Positions 48,841 to 60,294 of a stretch of 64,000 nt of DNA are shown piece by piece. The notes under the pieces were generated by a model. It searched no databases. It was not told the origin of the DNA and worked only from the letters and a program-made list of their open reading frames with translations. The stretch's first letter is position 1. The number at the start of each line of letters is the position of its first letter. Made by a program: the position numbers and the translations under genes. Origin of the DNA: Prorocentrum cordatum (taxonomy: Eukaryota > Sar > Dinophyceae > Prorocentrales > Prorocentraceae); the NCBI GenBank assembly GCA_963575745.1, contig CAUYUJ010014592.1, positions 186,001 to 250,000 of the forward strand. Direction: 5' to 3'.

Positions 48841-51100
48841 GGACCACCCACGGCGAAGACAGGGAGGGGGCAAGACCGACACCCTGGCCCAGGCGACGAG
48901 GCGGCGATGGGCGAGAACGAGGCGGCCAGACCGACACCCAGGCCCATGCGACAGGCGGCGACGAGGCGGAGACGAGGCGGCGACGGCGCGAACATGGCCG
49001 CCGGACCAACACCCAGACCCAATTCCTGAGATCATACGTAAGAACCCCTAAGTGCCAACACCGTCAGGGGAAACAGGGAATGAGTCGGAGGAGGGGGCAT
49101 AAGCATAGGCGTTAGGAGTCGCGAGCAGTCTGTACATGTATAAAACCAATACCTGGCCCCTACGAGAGGAGAAGAAAGCGCGGGCATGGTACCTGACCCT
49201 GCCCGTTACAGGCGTGATACCTCACTTCGTGAGCAGTCAATACTTGACCTTACCGTATGAGGAGGAGGAGGGCAAGATGAGGAAGAGTAGAAGGAGGAGG
49301 AGGAGGCATAGGTTTGGTCGATGGGAGGTCATGGGCAGCCGAGCAGCCTATTTCTGGCCCCGAGAATGAGGAGGGGAGATGAAGAGGAGGAGGGAGAAGA
49401 GGCCATGAGCGGTCAATCTGTGTTCCACGTGCCCCCTTACGATAGGAGGAAGAATGAGGAGGAGGACGCATGGATATAGGCATTGCGAGGTTGTGGGTTG
49501 TCTAGCTATGTTCTTCGTTGGCTCATACAGTCGGAGGAGGTGATGACAACGATGAGGATGCATAGGCGCACCTGACTCCAACAAAAGTCCCCTTGGCCTC
49601 CTCCTCCTCCTCCTCCTCCTCCTCCTCTTCCTCTTCCTCCTCCTCCTCCTCCTCCTCCTGCTCCTATGCAAAAGTGCACGAATGACCGCGTAACCTCATC
49701 GCCCCTCTGTGGTACCTCTCGGGCCCCAGGCCACCGACGATGGCCCGCAAGCGAAACGCAGGTGACCCCATGGCCAAACAGAATCCCGACAGGGCATCCT
49801 GAGAGTTTCAGGCTGCCTGCGCGATGACCCGTCTGATGAGCAGCGGGCGATGCCGGGACGGCTCGAAGGCCAGAAGATAGGCCAAGGACCAGCAAGGGCG
49901 ATTCCAAACTGACCGAGCGACGCGCCCGCACAACCCAATCACAAGACAGCTCGCCGCTTGGGCACCACCGCCAGCCCAAACTGCGAGCATAAATCGGGCG
50001 TAGCCCCGCACGCATTTGGATGCCTTGCCAGTCTGGGCGGCGTCGGTGTGCTCGTCGTCGCCTTGAGTGCCGTCGTGGTGGCGGTAGTCCTCGTCGCCGC
50101 CGTGGTCGTCGTCGCCGTCGTCGTTGCAACTGTGTTCGCCGCCACCACCGCCTTCGCCGCAGCATTCGTCGTCGTCGTCTTCGTCGTCGCCTTCGTCGTC
50201 GCCGTCTCTGTCGCCGTCGCTGTCGCCGTCGCCGTGGTCGCCGTCGTCGTCTTCGCCGTTATCGTCGTTCGTCGTCGTCTTTGCCCCCGTCTTCCTCGTT
50301 TCTTCCCCGCCCCCCTCTCAGTCCTTATCGTCCTCATCGTCGTCGTCGTCCTCCTCCCCCCCTCCCTCGACCCCTCCTCCAGCTACTACTTGACGCCGTC
50401 TGGTGAATAGTGGATTGGTGCTGGGACCAGGGCATCACGCCCGACGTCGGCCACGCGGCATGCGAGGCGAGCAGCGACAGAGGGCTCTGGCGCTGCTGCG
50501 GGAAAGAGGATTGGTGAAGGTAGAGCCCGGCGTCATCAGTCACAGTGACGGGAGCGCTAGGGACAAACCGAAGCGGGGGCGGCTTTGGCAAAGAGGGAGT
50601 TGACGCTGGAACCCGATCTAGCGAAGCACTCGAAATTGCAGTTCCGCGATGAGGAAGGCGAGACTGGAACCCGACGTATTACATTAGACGGCCGGAGGCG
50701 AAGTTGGAACCCATCATAGCTATCTACCTCTCGTCGCCCCTGGTCGCCGCGGCTTGACCAGGGAAGGCTGGGGGGCGAATATAGAGCCAAAGGTGATCAG
50801 GTACAGCGCAGTGCGCGGGGCATGTGTGGAGCGGCCGGCGGAGCTGGAGCCCGACATCGCTAGCGATTGCAGTGTGGTTCGAGCGTACGAGACGGCATGT
50901 GAAAAAGGCGGTTGAGGCGACCATAGAGCACGACGCCACCATGGCCGCGGCCGCCGCCGTGTCCACCGAGGAGGACGTCGAGGAGCTACGGGTCCGCTTG
51001 GCCACTCACGGCGGCGTCGAGAGGTAGACGCGGTGCGTCATTGCGAGTTCGAGGACGTCGACTTCGACGCGACTTGAAATCGCGCAGTTTCTTGAGTGTG
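48841..51100. other. Low-complexity region without supported gene
   Basis: GGCGACGAGGCGG and GACCGACACCCAGGCCC tandem words at 48880-49015; loosely repeated blocks with CATAAGCATAGGCGTTAGGA and GAGCAGTCAATACTTGACC at 49080-49550; a (TCC)n tract 49598-49660; a (GTC)n region 50050-50270; loose tandem GGAACCCGA words at 50600-50880. A short frame MAAAAAVSTEEDVEELRVRL at 50941 could be a start exon but is unsupported. Confidence 0.5.
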
Positions 51101-51335
51101 AATTCTGACTGGGGGCCGAGCGCCTCGTCCATCTGAGCGAGAAGGGGGGCCCAGAGGAGGAGTGCGATCCGGGCGGGCAGGACAGCGCGGGCGAGTTGCG
51201 CAAGAAGACGGGCAGTGGCAGCCTCAAGACGGGGCTGACTGCACGTGCGAGAAAGGAGGCAGTGGCAGCTTCGAAAGAAAGGCGACGGGCAGTGGCAGCC
51301 GCAAGAGGAACGCGCGCGAGAAGGCCCCGCCGGCC
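51101..51335 (+). CDS. Possible exon: AERLVHLSEKGGPEEE...
   Basis: Plus-strand frame reading AERLVHLSEKGGPEEECDPG, GQDSAGELRKKTGSGSLKTG and a basic continuation. The first 40 codons look coding. Later, GGGCAGTGGCAGC repeats make several frames plausible. No clear acceptor was found upstream (a stop lies four codons before). Unknown function. Confidence 0.3.
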
Positions 51336-51604
51336 CCGCAGGCGCAGCTGCGAGGAGGACCTGGCCAGGCATGCGTCGTTGGCCAGGGAGGAGGACCGCA
51401 GCTCCCTACCGGAGGCCCCAGGGGGGGGGGGGGCGGGCGAGTTTCGGTCGCTCCTCTCGTCCCTTTTGCAGGGGAGGGCCGAGGCCGCGCACGCGTTGAG
51501 CGCGAGCGAGGCGCACGCGCGCGGCGGGCAGCCACGACGTGGCGGCAGGAAGGGGCTGAAAAGGGCCCCTAGTCCTCGTCTTCCTCGTGATCGTCGTCCT
51601 CCGC

Positions 51605-51890
51605 CTCGGCCGCCGACAAATCGAACGGCCTCCTACTGGTTACGCAATGGGTTGCGCCCTCGGCCGCCGAGAACGAAACGGCCTCCCAGTGGTGGCGCCA
51701 TAGTTTGCGCCCTCGGCCGCCAAGAAGATAACTGCTTCCCATTGGTGGTGCCATCGTTTGCGCCTTCGGCCGCCAAGGATAAAACTGTCTCCTATTGCTT
51801 GCGCCATAGGTTGCGCCGTCGGCCGTCGAGAATATAACTGATTCCGACTGGTCGCGCAGTAGGATGCGTTCTCGGCCGCCGAATTCAAAA
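51605..51890. repeat. ~53-bp minisatellite
   Basis: Units start CTCGGCCGCC at 51605, 51659, 51712, 51764, 51818 and 51871 and contain A(A/C)GGCCTCC.A(T/C)TGGT and TTGCGCC. Five to six units, 10-25 per cent diverged by eye. Confidence 0.9.
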
Positions 51891-53339
51891 CTGTCGCGTA
51901 ACGGGCACGACCATTTCAGTTATTGCCTCAAGAGGCCCTGACGAAGGGACCCGCGGCGACAGGACGGCGCGCGCTTCGCTTGAACGTGGCATCGAGACGG
52001 CCCCACCAAAGCAGGAGTCCGCGAACTTATGCCCAGCTTGCGCGCAGCCGATCCCAGCGCGGCGAGATGCCTCAAAGGGTCCGGTTTTGCCAGGCTCTAT
52101 ATTGAATGGGTGGGATGCTTGCCTGTCGGGATGTTGTTTGTTGTAATATATCAGGAGGGCAAGATTCCACTCGTTTGAATTAGATACCATATACCTTCTG
52201 AGTTTAGCCGAGATCTAGTTTTACCGAGCCGGGGCCTGAATCTTAAGTGTCTGCTGCTCACAGATCGTTGCTGCGATTATGTTGCTGCTGCCGTTGCCGC
52301 TGGTTCTGCCATTTACTGTTGCCAGAGGGCTGCGGCTGCATTTCTGTGGACGCGGGCTCTCTGCCTTACCCCGACATTACCGTAGTTGGTGTGCACGAGG
52401 ATCGATGATCCAGGGTTTCATGATGGTGTACTGTTTGTGCTTTTGCTTGTCCACCTTCTGTTCTTGCGGCGCCTGGGGCCCAGGGAATCTCCGCGGACCT
52501 GCGAGACCTTGTTGGCCAATCGTCGGAGCCCCAAGGGGGGAGGGAGAACACACTCGCGTATTACAGTATGCTATTGGAGATGAGAGTGTGAGCGGGCCGA
52601 TCTAGTGTTCGGAACTACGGAAGTCGGGCACCAACGTTCCCGATCTCATTTGGCCGAGACATAGTTTCACCGGTTCTAGTTCCAACGAGCGGAGAGTAAG
52701 CTCGTCGGGATCCCGCCCGACCGAGGAAGGAAGCGTACCTTGTTAGGTTCCGATGGGGGCAAAGGGCTCGGAAAGGGGCACTGTTACGACCGCCGGCTTC
52801 CGCCGCCCTCGCAATGTTGTTGCCGTCTTCCGCGCAGCGAGTGCCGTCGTACGATTCAAGGGACTGTCACTGGGCCGATGTAAGTCCATGCGGGGTCAAG
52901 ATCTGCTATTGCATCACGTGTGCGAAAACAAAAAGAGGAGGAGACGAGGAAGAGAAGGCATGGGCATATGCGCGTAGAGGACATGACCAGGCAACGCCAG
53001 ACCCCTAGAAGACGAAGGCGAGGAGGAGATAAGGAGGACACATTGGCATATGCGTTGGGATGTCACAGGCAGTCACATATTGTTCCCTCCTCCCTTCTCT
53101 CCGCCGTTCGCCACCCTCCACTCGGCCGCCCCATTTCCGCGAGGCGGCACGCGACTCTGGGATCTCTCCTCTTCTCCTCAGCTGCGCGCGGTCAACCTCT
53201 TCGTCGTCGTTTTCCGACTGGGGTGATCGAGCCATTGATTTCGATCAGCTCGGGCACGCCAGCAATCTCACAGCTGGTTCTCTGCATGGTCGGTAATGAA
53301 AGCCGCCCCTTCCGGCCCTGGGGCGCTCCCCATCCCCGT
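51891..53339. other. Unassigned spacer
   Basis: No supported gene. 52935-53080 carries GGCATATGCG words also seen at 48285 and 49100. Short frames on both strands lack splice support. Confidence 0.45.
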
Positions 53340-53680
53340 CTCTGTTCCTCCTCCCCCGCCTCCTGCTCTTCTTCCTGCTCCTCCTCCTCCTCCTCCTCCT
53401 CCTGCTCCTCCTCCCGCTCCTCCTCCCCCTCCTCTTCCCCCTCCTCCTCCTCCTCCTCCTCCTCCTCCTCCTCCTCCTCCTCCTCCCTCTCCCTCCCTCC
53501 CTCCCTCCCTCCCCTCCCTCCCTCCCTCCCTCCCTCCCTCCCTCCCTCCTCCTCCTTGCGCTGGAGGCGAGGGCGCCTTCCTCCTCCTTGCGCTGGAGGC
53601 GAGGGCGCTCCTCCTGCTCTTCTTCCTGCTCCTCCTCCTCCTCCTCCTCCTGCTCCTCCTCCCGCTCCTCCCAGCTATCC
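53340..53680. repeat. (TCC)n with CTCCCTCC and a tandem 38-bp unit
   Basis: CCTCCTCCT tract, a (CCCT)n block at 53490-53548, and two direct copies of TCCTCCTTGCGCTGGAGGCG AGGGCGC at about 53550 and 53582. Confidence 0.9.
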
Positions 53681-53993
53681 CTCTCAACTGCGCGGGCTCC
53701 TCCCTGACCTGCCTATGAACGCCGAGGCGCCGAGGCCTTCCCAAAACGCACTGGCCCCCCGCCCCCCCCCTCGACCACGTGCAGAGGGAGGGCACCTGCG
53801 AATTCGCAAGCGCGGGCCTCACCCAACGATGTCCGGCCAGCACCTTCTAAGAACCAGCCTGCTTCCACGAAGCCTTCCCCCACTCCCCCCTTCCCCCCCT
53901 GTGCGCGCCGCCCCGCGCCTTCCCTTCCCAGACATGCGACGTCCTGACTTTTTCAGAACGGGGTCCCTCCCAGATCATTGATTACTGGATTTT

Positions 53994-54250
53994 TCAGGGA
54001 ACGACCGACGTTACCGGTAGCGACCGATTTTGCCAGAAATTCCAGGAACGGAGCGGTCGCGGAGCATCGGTCGCCGATCGGTCGCGCATCGGTCGCACAT
54101 CGGTCGTGGATCGGTCGCGAACGGTCCCCGAGCGCCAATCGTCACACCCGAGCGCCAATCGTCAGATCCGATCGGTCGCGGTGGGTATCCGACTTCCAGC
54201 TGGAAGTCCCGACCCTTTCCCTGGGACTGGCTTTTCGTCCCGAGTCGTTT
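53994..54250. repeat. GGTCGCG/ATCGGTCGC repeat block
   Basis: GGTAGCGACCGATTTTGCCA, then many ATCGGTCGC(G/A)CATCGGTCGC units and a doubled GAGCGCCAATCGTCA, ending CTGGCTTTTCGTCCCGAG. Same order of words as 40420-40640. Confidence 0.8.
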
Positions 54251-54619
54251 CTAGACGCTCCCGAGGCCCGGCGAGGGGCCCCGGAGGCCGCAACTGGAGC
54301 CTGTTTTTTTTTGCACTTGCACGCTGGTACTCGCTCGAAGAGGGGCGAGAGGGGGGGGTGGGGGGCGAACGCCATGCAAGTAAACTTGCCTGAGTCCAAA
54401 AAAACAGGCTCTTGGCCAGAAACCTCCCGTCCCGATTGTTTTCTTGTTGGCCACGTGGCCACGCCTGGGCTCCCGGAGCTCCCCCGGCGACGGCGCCGCC
54501 GCGCGCCCCGACGGCCTGGCTCGTGCCCGTCTGGCCGGCCCACGGCGGTGGCGGCCGAGCGTCTTCGAGGCCTCGGCGTGCGCACTCCGCCGTGCGCGGC
54601 AGACATGTACTTATGAATA

Positions 54620-55128
54620 TATACACATACATCCATCCATCCATCCATCCATCCATCCATCCATCCATCCATCCATCCATCCATACATACATACATACAT
54701 ACACACACACATACATACATACATACATACATACATACATACATACATACATACATACATACATACATACACACACACATACCTACATCCATGCATACAT
54801 ACATACATGCATGCATACATGCATGCATGCATGCATCGACTTGAATACACAAGCGTACACATACATACTGTATACACGCATGTAGATGTACATACATGCA
54901 TGTATGCATACATACATGTCTGCATATATAATGATGGGTTTATGCGTATGTGTATTTATACATACATACATACATACATACATACATACATACCTACCTA
55001 CCTACATACATACATACATACATACATACATACATACATGTATGCATGCATGCATGCATGCATACATATATACATACATACATACATACATGCATACATA
55101 CATACATACATACATGCACACATATAAA

Positions 55129-55160
<32 letters not shown>
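54620..55160. repeat. Tetranucleotide arrays (ATCC)n, (ATAC)n, (ATGC)n and (TA)n
   Basis: 54632-54682 (CCAT)n, 54683-55120 mainly (ACAT)n with (TGCA) and (CCTA) patches, 55125-55160 (TA)n. Periodic frames ([16 protein letters not shown]) are shadows. Confidence 0.95.
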
Positions 55161-55162
<2 letters not shown>

Positions 55163-56463
55163 CAGCCGCGCCCTCGTGGCCTGGACCTCCGGGGCGCGAT
55201 CCAGCGGATGGGCGGTCGCACGGCTACAGTGGGGGGCCATGTCAAGGAACACCCCGCTTGCCTCCGGGGTGCCCTGGGTTTCTTGGGCTTCGATGGTTTT
55301 GCGATGGAGAGCGTAACGTTCCCACACCAAAACTCATTGGACGTCCTGGGGTCTCAGGGCTGGGTTTCTTGTGGAAGGTCTCTTGTGGATGGGCCCTCAC
55401 TGTACGTTGCCAGAGGTCCAGAGATACATTCCCCTCGATCCCACGGATACGGTCCCAGAGAGCTGAGGATCTGATGTTTTCAGTCCCGCGTGTGTTCCTG
55501 TACTTCGGCCTCGGGAGTCTGTGATCGGGCCCGGGGTCCATCATAATGAATCAAGCATGAAAGACACGCCCCACGTGGAAGGGGTCGGGACCCCTCGAGC
55601 CGCGGATTGAAACAAAAATATCGGTGGATTCTGGGTTCTGCGCGGGGCATCCGAACAACAAAAAAGCGCACCGTAAAAACGCCCCGTGTCCGCGGGCTCC
55701 CGGCGCTGGGGACCAGCCTGCGAGAGACGGATGCGGAGATGCCTTGGCCCCCAACACGCCTCCGCGGCACTGCCATCTTCCGCGGCCGCCTCTCCGCTCA
55801 GCTCCATTTTTTCGGCGCCCCGCCCGCCTAGAGCCACGCCCCCGGAGTCCCGCGCGTCGGGCGTTGCTTCATGGGGGGGCGATGGCGGGGGGGTGGTGAA
55901 GCAGTTATGGGCCCATTTTCCACACCACCACTACCATAGGCAGGAGGGGGAGGAGGAGGAGGAGGAGGAGGAGGAGGAGGACCTCCTCATCCTCGCTTCC
56001 ACCCCGTCCTACAGATGGTAGTGATGATGGAAAATTTGCCCAGCAAAGCAACGTGCACCTTTTGTGCCCTGAAAAGGTCCTAAGAGGGGCCCTCTGGGGG
56101 CCCAGAGGGGCAAGAGAGAGGTGCACGCGTCTCCGCCACCCCCCAATTCTCGGGTGAGGCCAGAAGTCGTTACAGTGAAGGTCCATGCCAGGAAGCGCCT
56201 GTGGAGGCCCATGCCAAGAAGCGCCCTGCTTGCCTCCAGGATGCCCTCGCCTGGGGGGGGGGGGGGGCACGTCGCCCGGGGGGCTGTCAAACGACGCGAA
56301 GATCGGGACAAACTCGGATCGGGAGAACTCGAAATCTCCGAGAATCGGCGGGCTTGGAGGATGCATTGGGCGCCGCGGCCGCTCTCAGAGCGTTCCGGAA
56401 CGCTCTGAGAGCGCTCCAGAACGCTCTGGGGCGATTTATCCCGATCCGAGCCCTGTTTTTCAG
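55161..56463. other. Unassigned; dispersed CCATGCCAAGAAGCGCCC words
   Basis: No supported gene. Two similar segments carry GGCCATGTCAAGGAACACCC CGCTTGCCTCC (55238) and GGCCCATGCCAAGAAGCGCC CTGCTTGCCTCC (56206). A GGA tract lies at 55945-55982. Confidence 0.45.
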
Positions 56464-56623
56464 GAGGGAAAAAAACACACAGACACAATTAATCGTCGAT
56501 CCCCAGGAAAATATGGGAAAATATGGGAAGTGGGGGGGAAGACAAAAACCCCGAAAATATAAGAAAATATGGGGAATATTTTTATTTGTGTGTATTTATT
56601 TGTGTGTCCTGGGGCCCCTTCAG
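56464..56623 (+). repeat. Family 3 element, copy d
   Basis: Preceded by CCTGTTTTTCAG. GAGGGAAAAAAACACACAGA at the start; AAATATGGGGAATATTTTTA, TTTGTGTGTCCTGGGGCCCC TTCAG at the end. Closest to copy b. Confidence 0.9.
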
Positions 56624-56736
56624 TTTTAGGGGGGGGGGAGGCACGTCGCCCGGGGGGCTGCGCGTGGCCTCTCCCGAGGCCCGGCGGCGAGGTCCCCCCC
56701 CCCCCCCTCGGGGGGGAAGGGGGGAGGGGCGGGGGC

Positions 56737-57118
56737 CTCCTCTCGGGAGGGGGAGAAACACACAGGCACAAGTCATCGTCGATTCCCCGGAACATCTGGG
56801 AGAACATGGGTCGGGAGCCTTGAGACGGGGGTCAGTGCAAACGGGGGTCAGCCAGGGCGCCGGATCCTGCAGGATCCTGCAAAGACCCCCTCTGGCTGAC
56901 CCGGGTTAGGGAGCCGTTCGTGGCCGCGAGGCGGCCGCGCCTATTGGCTGACCCGGGTTTGCGAGGACCTGCGTTGCAGTTTTTTGTTCCCTGCATTGCA
57001 GTTTTTGGTTTCCTGCTGACCCGGGTCTGGATTGACCTGGGTCAGAAGATCCCCGAATGGGGAGTGGGGGGGGGAGACAAGAGCCCAGAAAATATTGGGA
57101 CACATGGGGAATCCTGTT

Positions 57119-57154
<36 letters not shown>

Positions 57155-57189
57155 TTGATTCGTGTATCCCAGGGCCCCTTCATCCTCAG
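56737..57189 (+). repeat. Family 3 element, copy e, interrupted
   Basis: Left part to about 56812 (GAGAAACACACAGGCACAAG, ATCTGGGAGAACATGG) and right part from about 57055 (GAGTGGGGGGGGGAGACAAG, a (TG)n expansion at 57125-57152, CCCAGGGCCCCTTCA). The ~240 bases between are built of GGCTGACCCGGGTT words and a doubled CAGGATCCTG. Confidence 0.8.
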
Positions 57190-57343
57190 CAGGCTCGGGA
57201 GTCCGCCCGTCCGGCCTTCTCGAGCCCTCCCCGAGGCCGCAGACAGCCTCCGGCGCGCGCGAGGGCTTCCGAGAAGTCCCGCCGCCCTCGGAGCAGGCCT
57301 CCGCCTGCTCACCTCCCGCCCGGGCGCGCCGCCGCATCTCGTC

Positions 57344-57520
57344 AGAGCCCCGAATCATCAGGGGTAACTTGGGTCAGGGCTAACTCGGGTTCCTTTTTCG
57401 GGAATCCAAACCCGAGTCACCCCGGACCCGAGTTACCCCGGATAACTCGGGCGTCCAGAGCCCCGAATCATCAGGGGTAACTCGGGTCAGGGCTAACTCG
57501 GGTTCCTTTTTCGGGAATCC
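57344..57520. repeat. 64-bp direct duplication, 113-bp offset
   Basis: 57344-57407 and 57457-57520 (AGAGCCCCGAATCATCAGGG ... TTTTTCGGGAATCC) differ at a single base (AACTTGGG versus AACTCGGG). The spacer carries inverted GAGTTACCCCGG/CCGGATAACTCG words. Confidence 0.93.
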
Positions 57521-58050
57521 CGGAATCCCTAGGGTGCATCCGACGCGGCGTTGCACCCTGGATCATGTTTCGCGGGGCTCGTTTCGATTTTTCCGATCCG
57601 ATCCGATTCGATGTCGATTGCTTCCGATTCCGAGTCGATTCGACTTGGGATTCCGATTCGGGCTCCGCTTTCTGATTGGAGGCATACCAGCCTGCCGATT
57701 TCTGCCGATTCCACTGTTCCCGACTCGGCTGCCGACTTCACCCGATCCGATTCATTTCGATCGCCGATCCGAGTCATCGATCTGATTCTGGGCGATCCTG
57801 GTTTCGGGGGCCGGTGGGCCCGAGAACGGCCCCCCTCGCTGCACTGAGCGCCACAGAAGCTCCATGGCCCCACTGGCACAGTGAAGGCGTGGCCTCACTG
57901 AAGCCCCGCCTTCGCACGATGGATCATTCGTCTGGGCGGCTCTGCCCGGTGCAGCTGCGAACAAAAAGGGCCCCCCTTTGTCCCTCATGTTTGTGGCCCT
58001 CCTCACTGGGGTCCCCCCCCAAAGGGTCAGGGCCACCTGCATTGCTCATC
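57521..58050. other. CCGATTCGA-rich block and spacer
   Basis: 57570-57790 is dominated by degenerate TCCGATTC / GATTCGA words of irregular spacing. No supported gene. Confidence 0.5.
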
Positions 58051-58185
58051 TAGGGGAACGAAAAGTGGGACGAACATAAAAACTCGGAGGTCCACGCGGA
58101 GCGCGCCAGGGGGGCTCCAGCGCCGACGTGAGAAATCCGTGAGGACCTCTGAGTTTTTTATGCCGATGCCACCTTTTGCTCCCCT
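58051..58185. mobile_element. Family 1 TIR element, copy e (short)
   Basis: Ends AGGGGAACGAAAAGTGGGAC and TGCCACCTTTTGCTCCCC; arms AAAAACTCGGAGGTCCACGC and GAGGACCTCTGAGTTTTTT. Shortest copy; the central GC-rich loop is reduced. Confidence 0.88.
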
Positions 58186-59389
58186 GTTATCATCGTTCGC
58201 CACCGAAGCAGTCACCGCCCTGCCCCACCACTGAAGCAGCGCCCAGCGTGCGCGCCGCCGCACTCGCGGCGCCGAGCCTCGGCCGGCGCCCCCTCCCCCC
58301 CGCGCGGAGGCGCACCGCAGGCGCGCGCGCGTGCGCCCCGCGCCTCTCGCCCTCCGCTCTTCCGGCAGCAGAGGAGAAGGAGGGGGAGGAGGAGGAGGAG
58401 GAGGAAGAGGAGGAGGAGGAGGAGGAGGAGGAGGAGGAGGAGGGGGGAGGAGAAGGAGGAGGAGGAGGAGGGGGGAGGAGGGAGGGAGGAGGATGAGGAG
58501 GAGCAGGAGGAGGAGGAGGAGGAGGAGGAGGAGGAGGAGGAGGAGGAGGATAAACAGGATGAACAGGAGGAGCAGGTTCTACCTCCACCGTGTAGAATGA
58601 ACCTGGCAAAGGCCCCGGTGCCCTCACCCCAAAGGCCTCCCCGTGGCCTGGCGGTGGCGCTTCCAAAGACGATTCAGTCTGCCCTGTGCATTGGCTCGTT
58701 GGCCTTTGCACTCGCTCCTGCTGGGACCCTGCCAACTCCGCTGAGCGTAGCAGGAACACACACACACACACACACACACATTCTGCTGAACGTATAGCCT
58801 GGTAGGGGTGCAAGTTCATCCGTGCCAGCTCTGCCCTGAGAGCCGCGTCGCGGCCCTCAGGTGGCCCTCCAGACCTGGCCGAGGGGCGTCCAGCCTCCTC
58901 AGAGGCCCCTTCCGCTTCCCCGACCCCCCCACAACGCTCCACGCCTCCAGCAGTGCCGCATCTTGATGTTTCCGGAAGCCTTGGGAATGTGCATCTGGAA
59001 TGTGCATGGACGAAATATTTTCCTATTGAGGTGCAAATCGCGATGATGGGTTGGAAGTTACGGACCGAACCCCCTTCCCCCGTAGAATATTGACACGGGC
59101 GGGTTCCGCCTTGAGCATCCAAGATCGATCTATAGTTCGGAGCATCATTATAGTTCCATCTCACAGATTTCATGGATCGCACTTTTGTTCAACCCAGGGT
59201 TTTTGAGCGGAACGACGTTCTCTTCGTTAGCGCATCGTTCTTGGATCCCCTGAGCGAGGGGCATATCATATCACCCGCACCCCCTGCGAGGGCATCGCGC
59301 ATCATCCGTGCATGCACGCTCCGAAGCAGCGAAGGCTCGACGGGCATCGCGCTTCTCTTGTTCGCGCGCCCCGCGCCGGCTTGGCCATC
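58186..59389. repeat. GGA tract and unassigned sequence
   Basis: (GGA)n at 58375-58552, (CA)n at 58757-58781. The rest, including the 330 bases before the next ORF, has no supported gene. Confidence 0.6.
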
Positions 59390-59690
59390 ATGGCCGTGGA
59401 CAGAGCGGGAGTGAAGGTGCGAACTTCTTCCGTCAGCGACGATCAGTTGAAGGCGATGGTACAACAGCACATTGGCTTGATCGAGCGCTGCCTACTGCAA
59501 GGGGACACGGATGAGTTCGCGAAGAACCATATGCCTTTCCTCCTTCCGCCTGCACAGCACCGCGCGCGTAAAATGGAAGAGTCTGCAAACAGTCGCGCTG
59601 CAGCATAAGCCGAACGTGCGCAAGGACGAGTGCAGGCGTTGGTGCCAGGAGGTGTCGAATGTGTTTAGCAGCTTCTGCACCACATTTTAG
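59390..59690 (+). pseudogene. Small hypothetical gene with one apparent frameshift
   Basis: From ATG 59390: MAVDRAGVKVRTSSVSDDQL, KAMVQQHIGLIERCLLQGDT, DEFAKNHMPFLLPPAQHRAR. At the A4 run at about 59571 the coding signal moves by one base to KWKSLQTVALQHKPNVRKDE, CRRWCQEVSNVFSSFCTTF and TAG 59688-59690. Without the shift the frame ends after 72 codons with a non-conserved tail. The pattern L....Q...I..C.......F.....P...P......L...A......RK.ECR.W.QEV..VF resembles small dinoflagellate hypothetical proteins. It could be a pseudogene, or a homopolymer error in the assembly. Confidence 0.6.
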
Positions 59691-59711
59691 TCTTGCAAGA
59701 CGGGGGCGAAG

Positions 59712-60070
59712 ATGGAGTCGCGCGCAAAGATGCTCGGGGTCGCCATGGGGCCGAAGGTTGGGAGGGCAAGCCCAATCGCAAGGGCGGGGGGGGGAGGCAG
59801 GCGCGCCGACGGCAGCTCCGACCTGGAGGTCTCGCCTCCCAGATCGCCCGCGGCCAACGCGTCGCCCTGCGCCCCCGCGGCCGCCGCGTCGGCCAGCAGG
59901 GGCCGCCGGCGCGATGTCATCAAGCGCGCGCTCGGCACCAGCCCCCCTCCGAGACCGGGGAAGAAGCAGAGGTTGCCGGCAGCCCGATAATGGCGTTCTC
60001 GTCGCAGGACTGCATGTCGGGCACGGAGGGCGAGTTCGCTGAACTGCCCGCCGCGGCGGCACCGCGGGGG
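59712..60070 (+). CDS. Coding-like segment: MESRAKMLGVAMGPKVG... (uncertain structure)
   Basis: Frame from ATG 59712 to TAA 59990 reads MESRAKMLGVAMGPKVGRAS, then SSDLEVSPPRSPAANASPCA, an Ala-rich segment and SRGRRRDVIKRALGTSPPPR. Shortly after, CTCGTCGCAG (60008) precedes DCMSGTEGEFAELPAAAAPR, a possible next exon that ends in a G-run. Function unknown. Confidence 0.4.
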
Positions 60071-60294
60071 GGTCGATCGGGGGGGGGGGGGGGGGCGGGG
60101 GGGGAACGAGGGAAAGGGGGGGGTGGAGCGTTGGGGCGCCGGTGAAAAGCGATGAACGGCATGATCATTTGGGTTCTTTATTTTTGCATCGCCGCACACC
60201 TGCGACGGGCCCCGATCGGTTTTTTCGCGTTTTCACAGCCGCGGGCGTTTGAATCAACCTTTTTTCTGGAGGAGAGATTACGTGCGCGACCCGC

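Noticed and set aside
54142-55127. Long frames of YIHTYIHT or VCMYVCMY type on both strands
   Set aside because: Shadows of tetranucleotide arrays.
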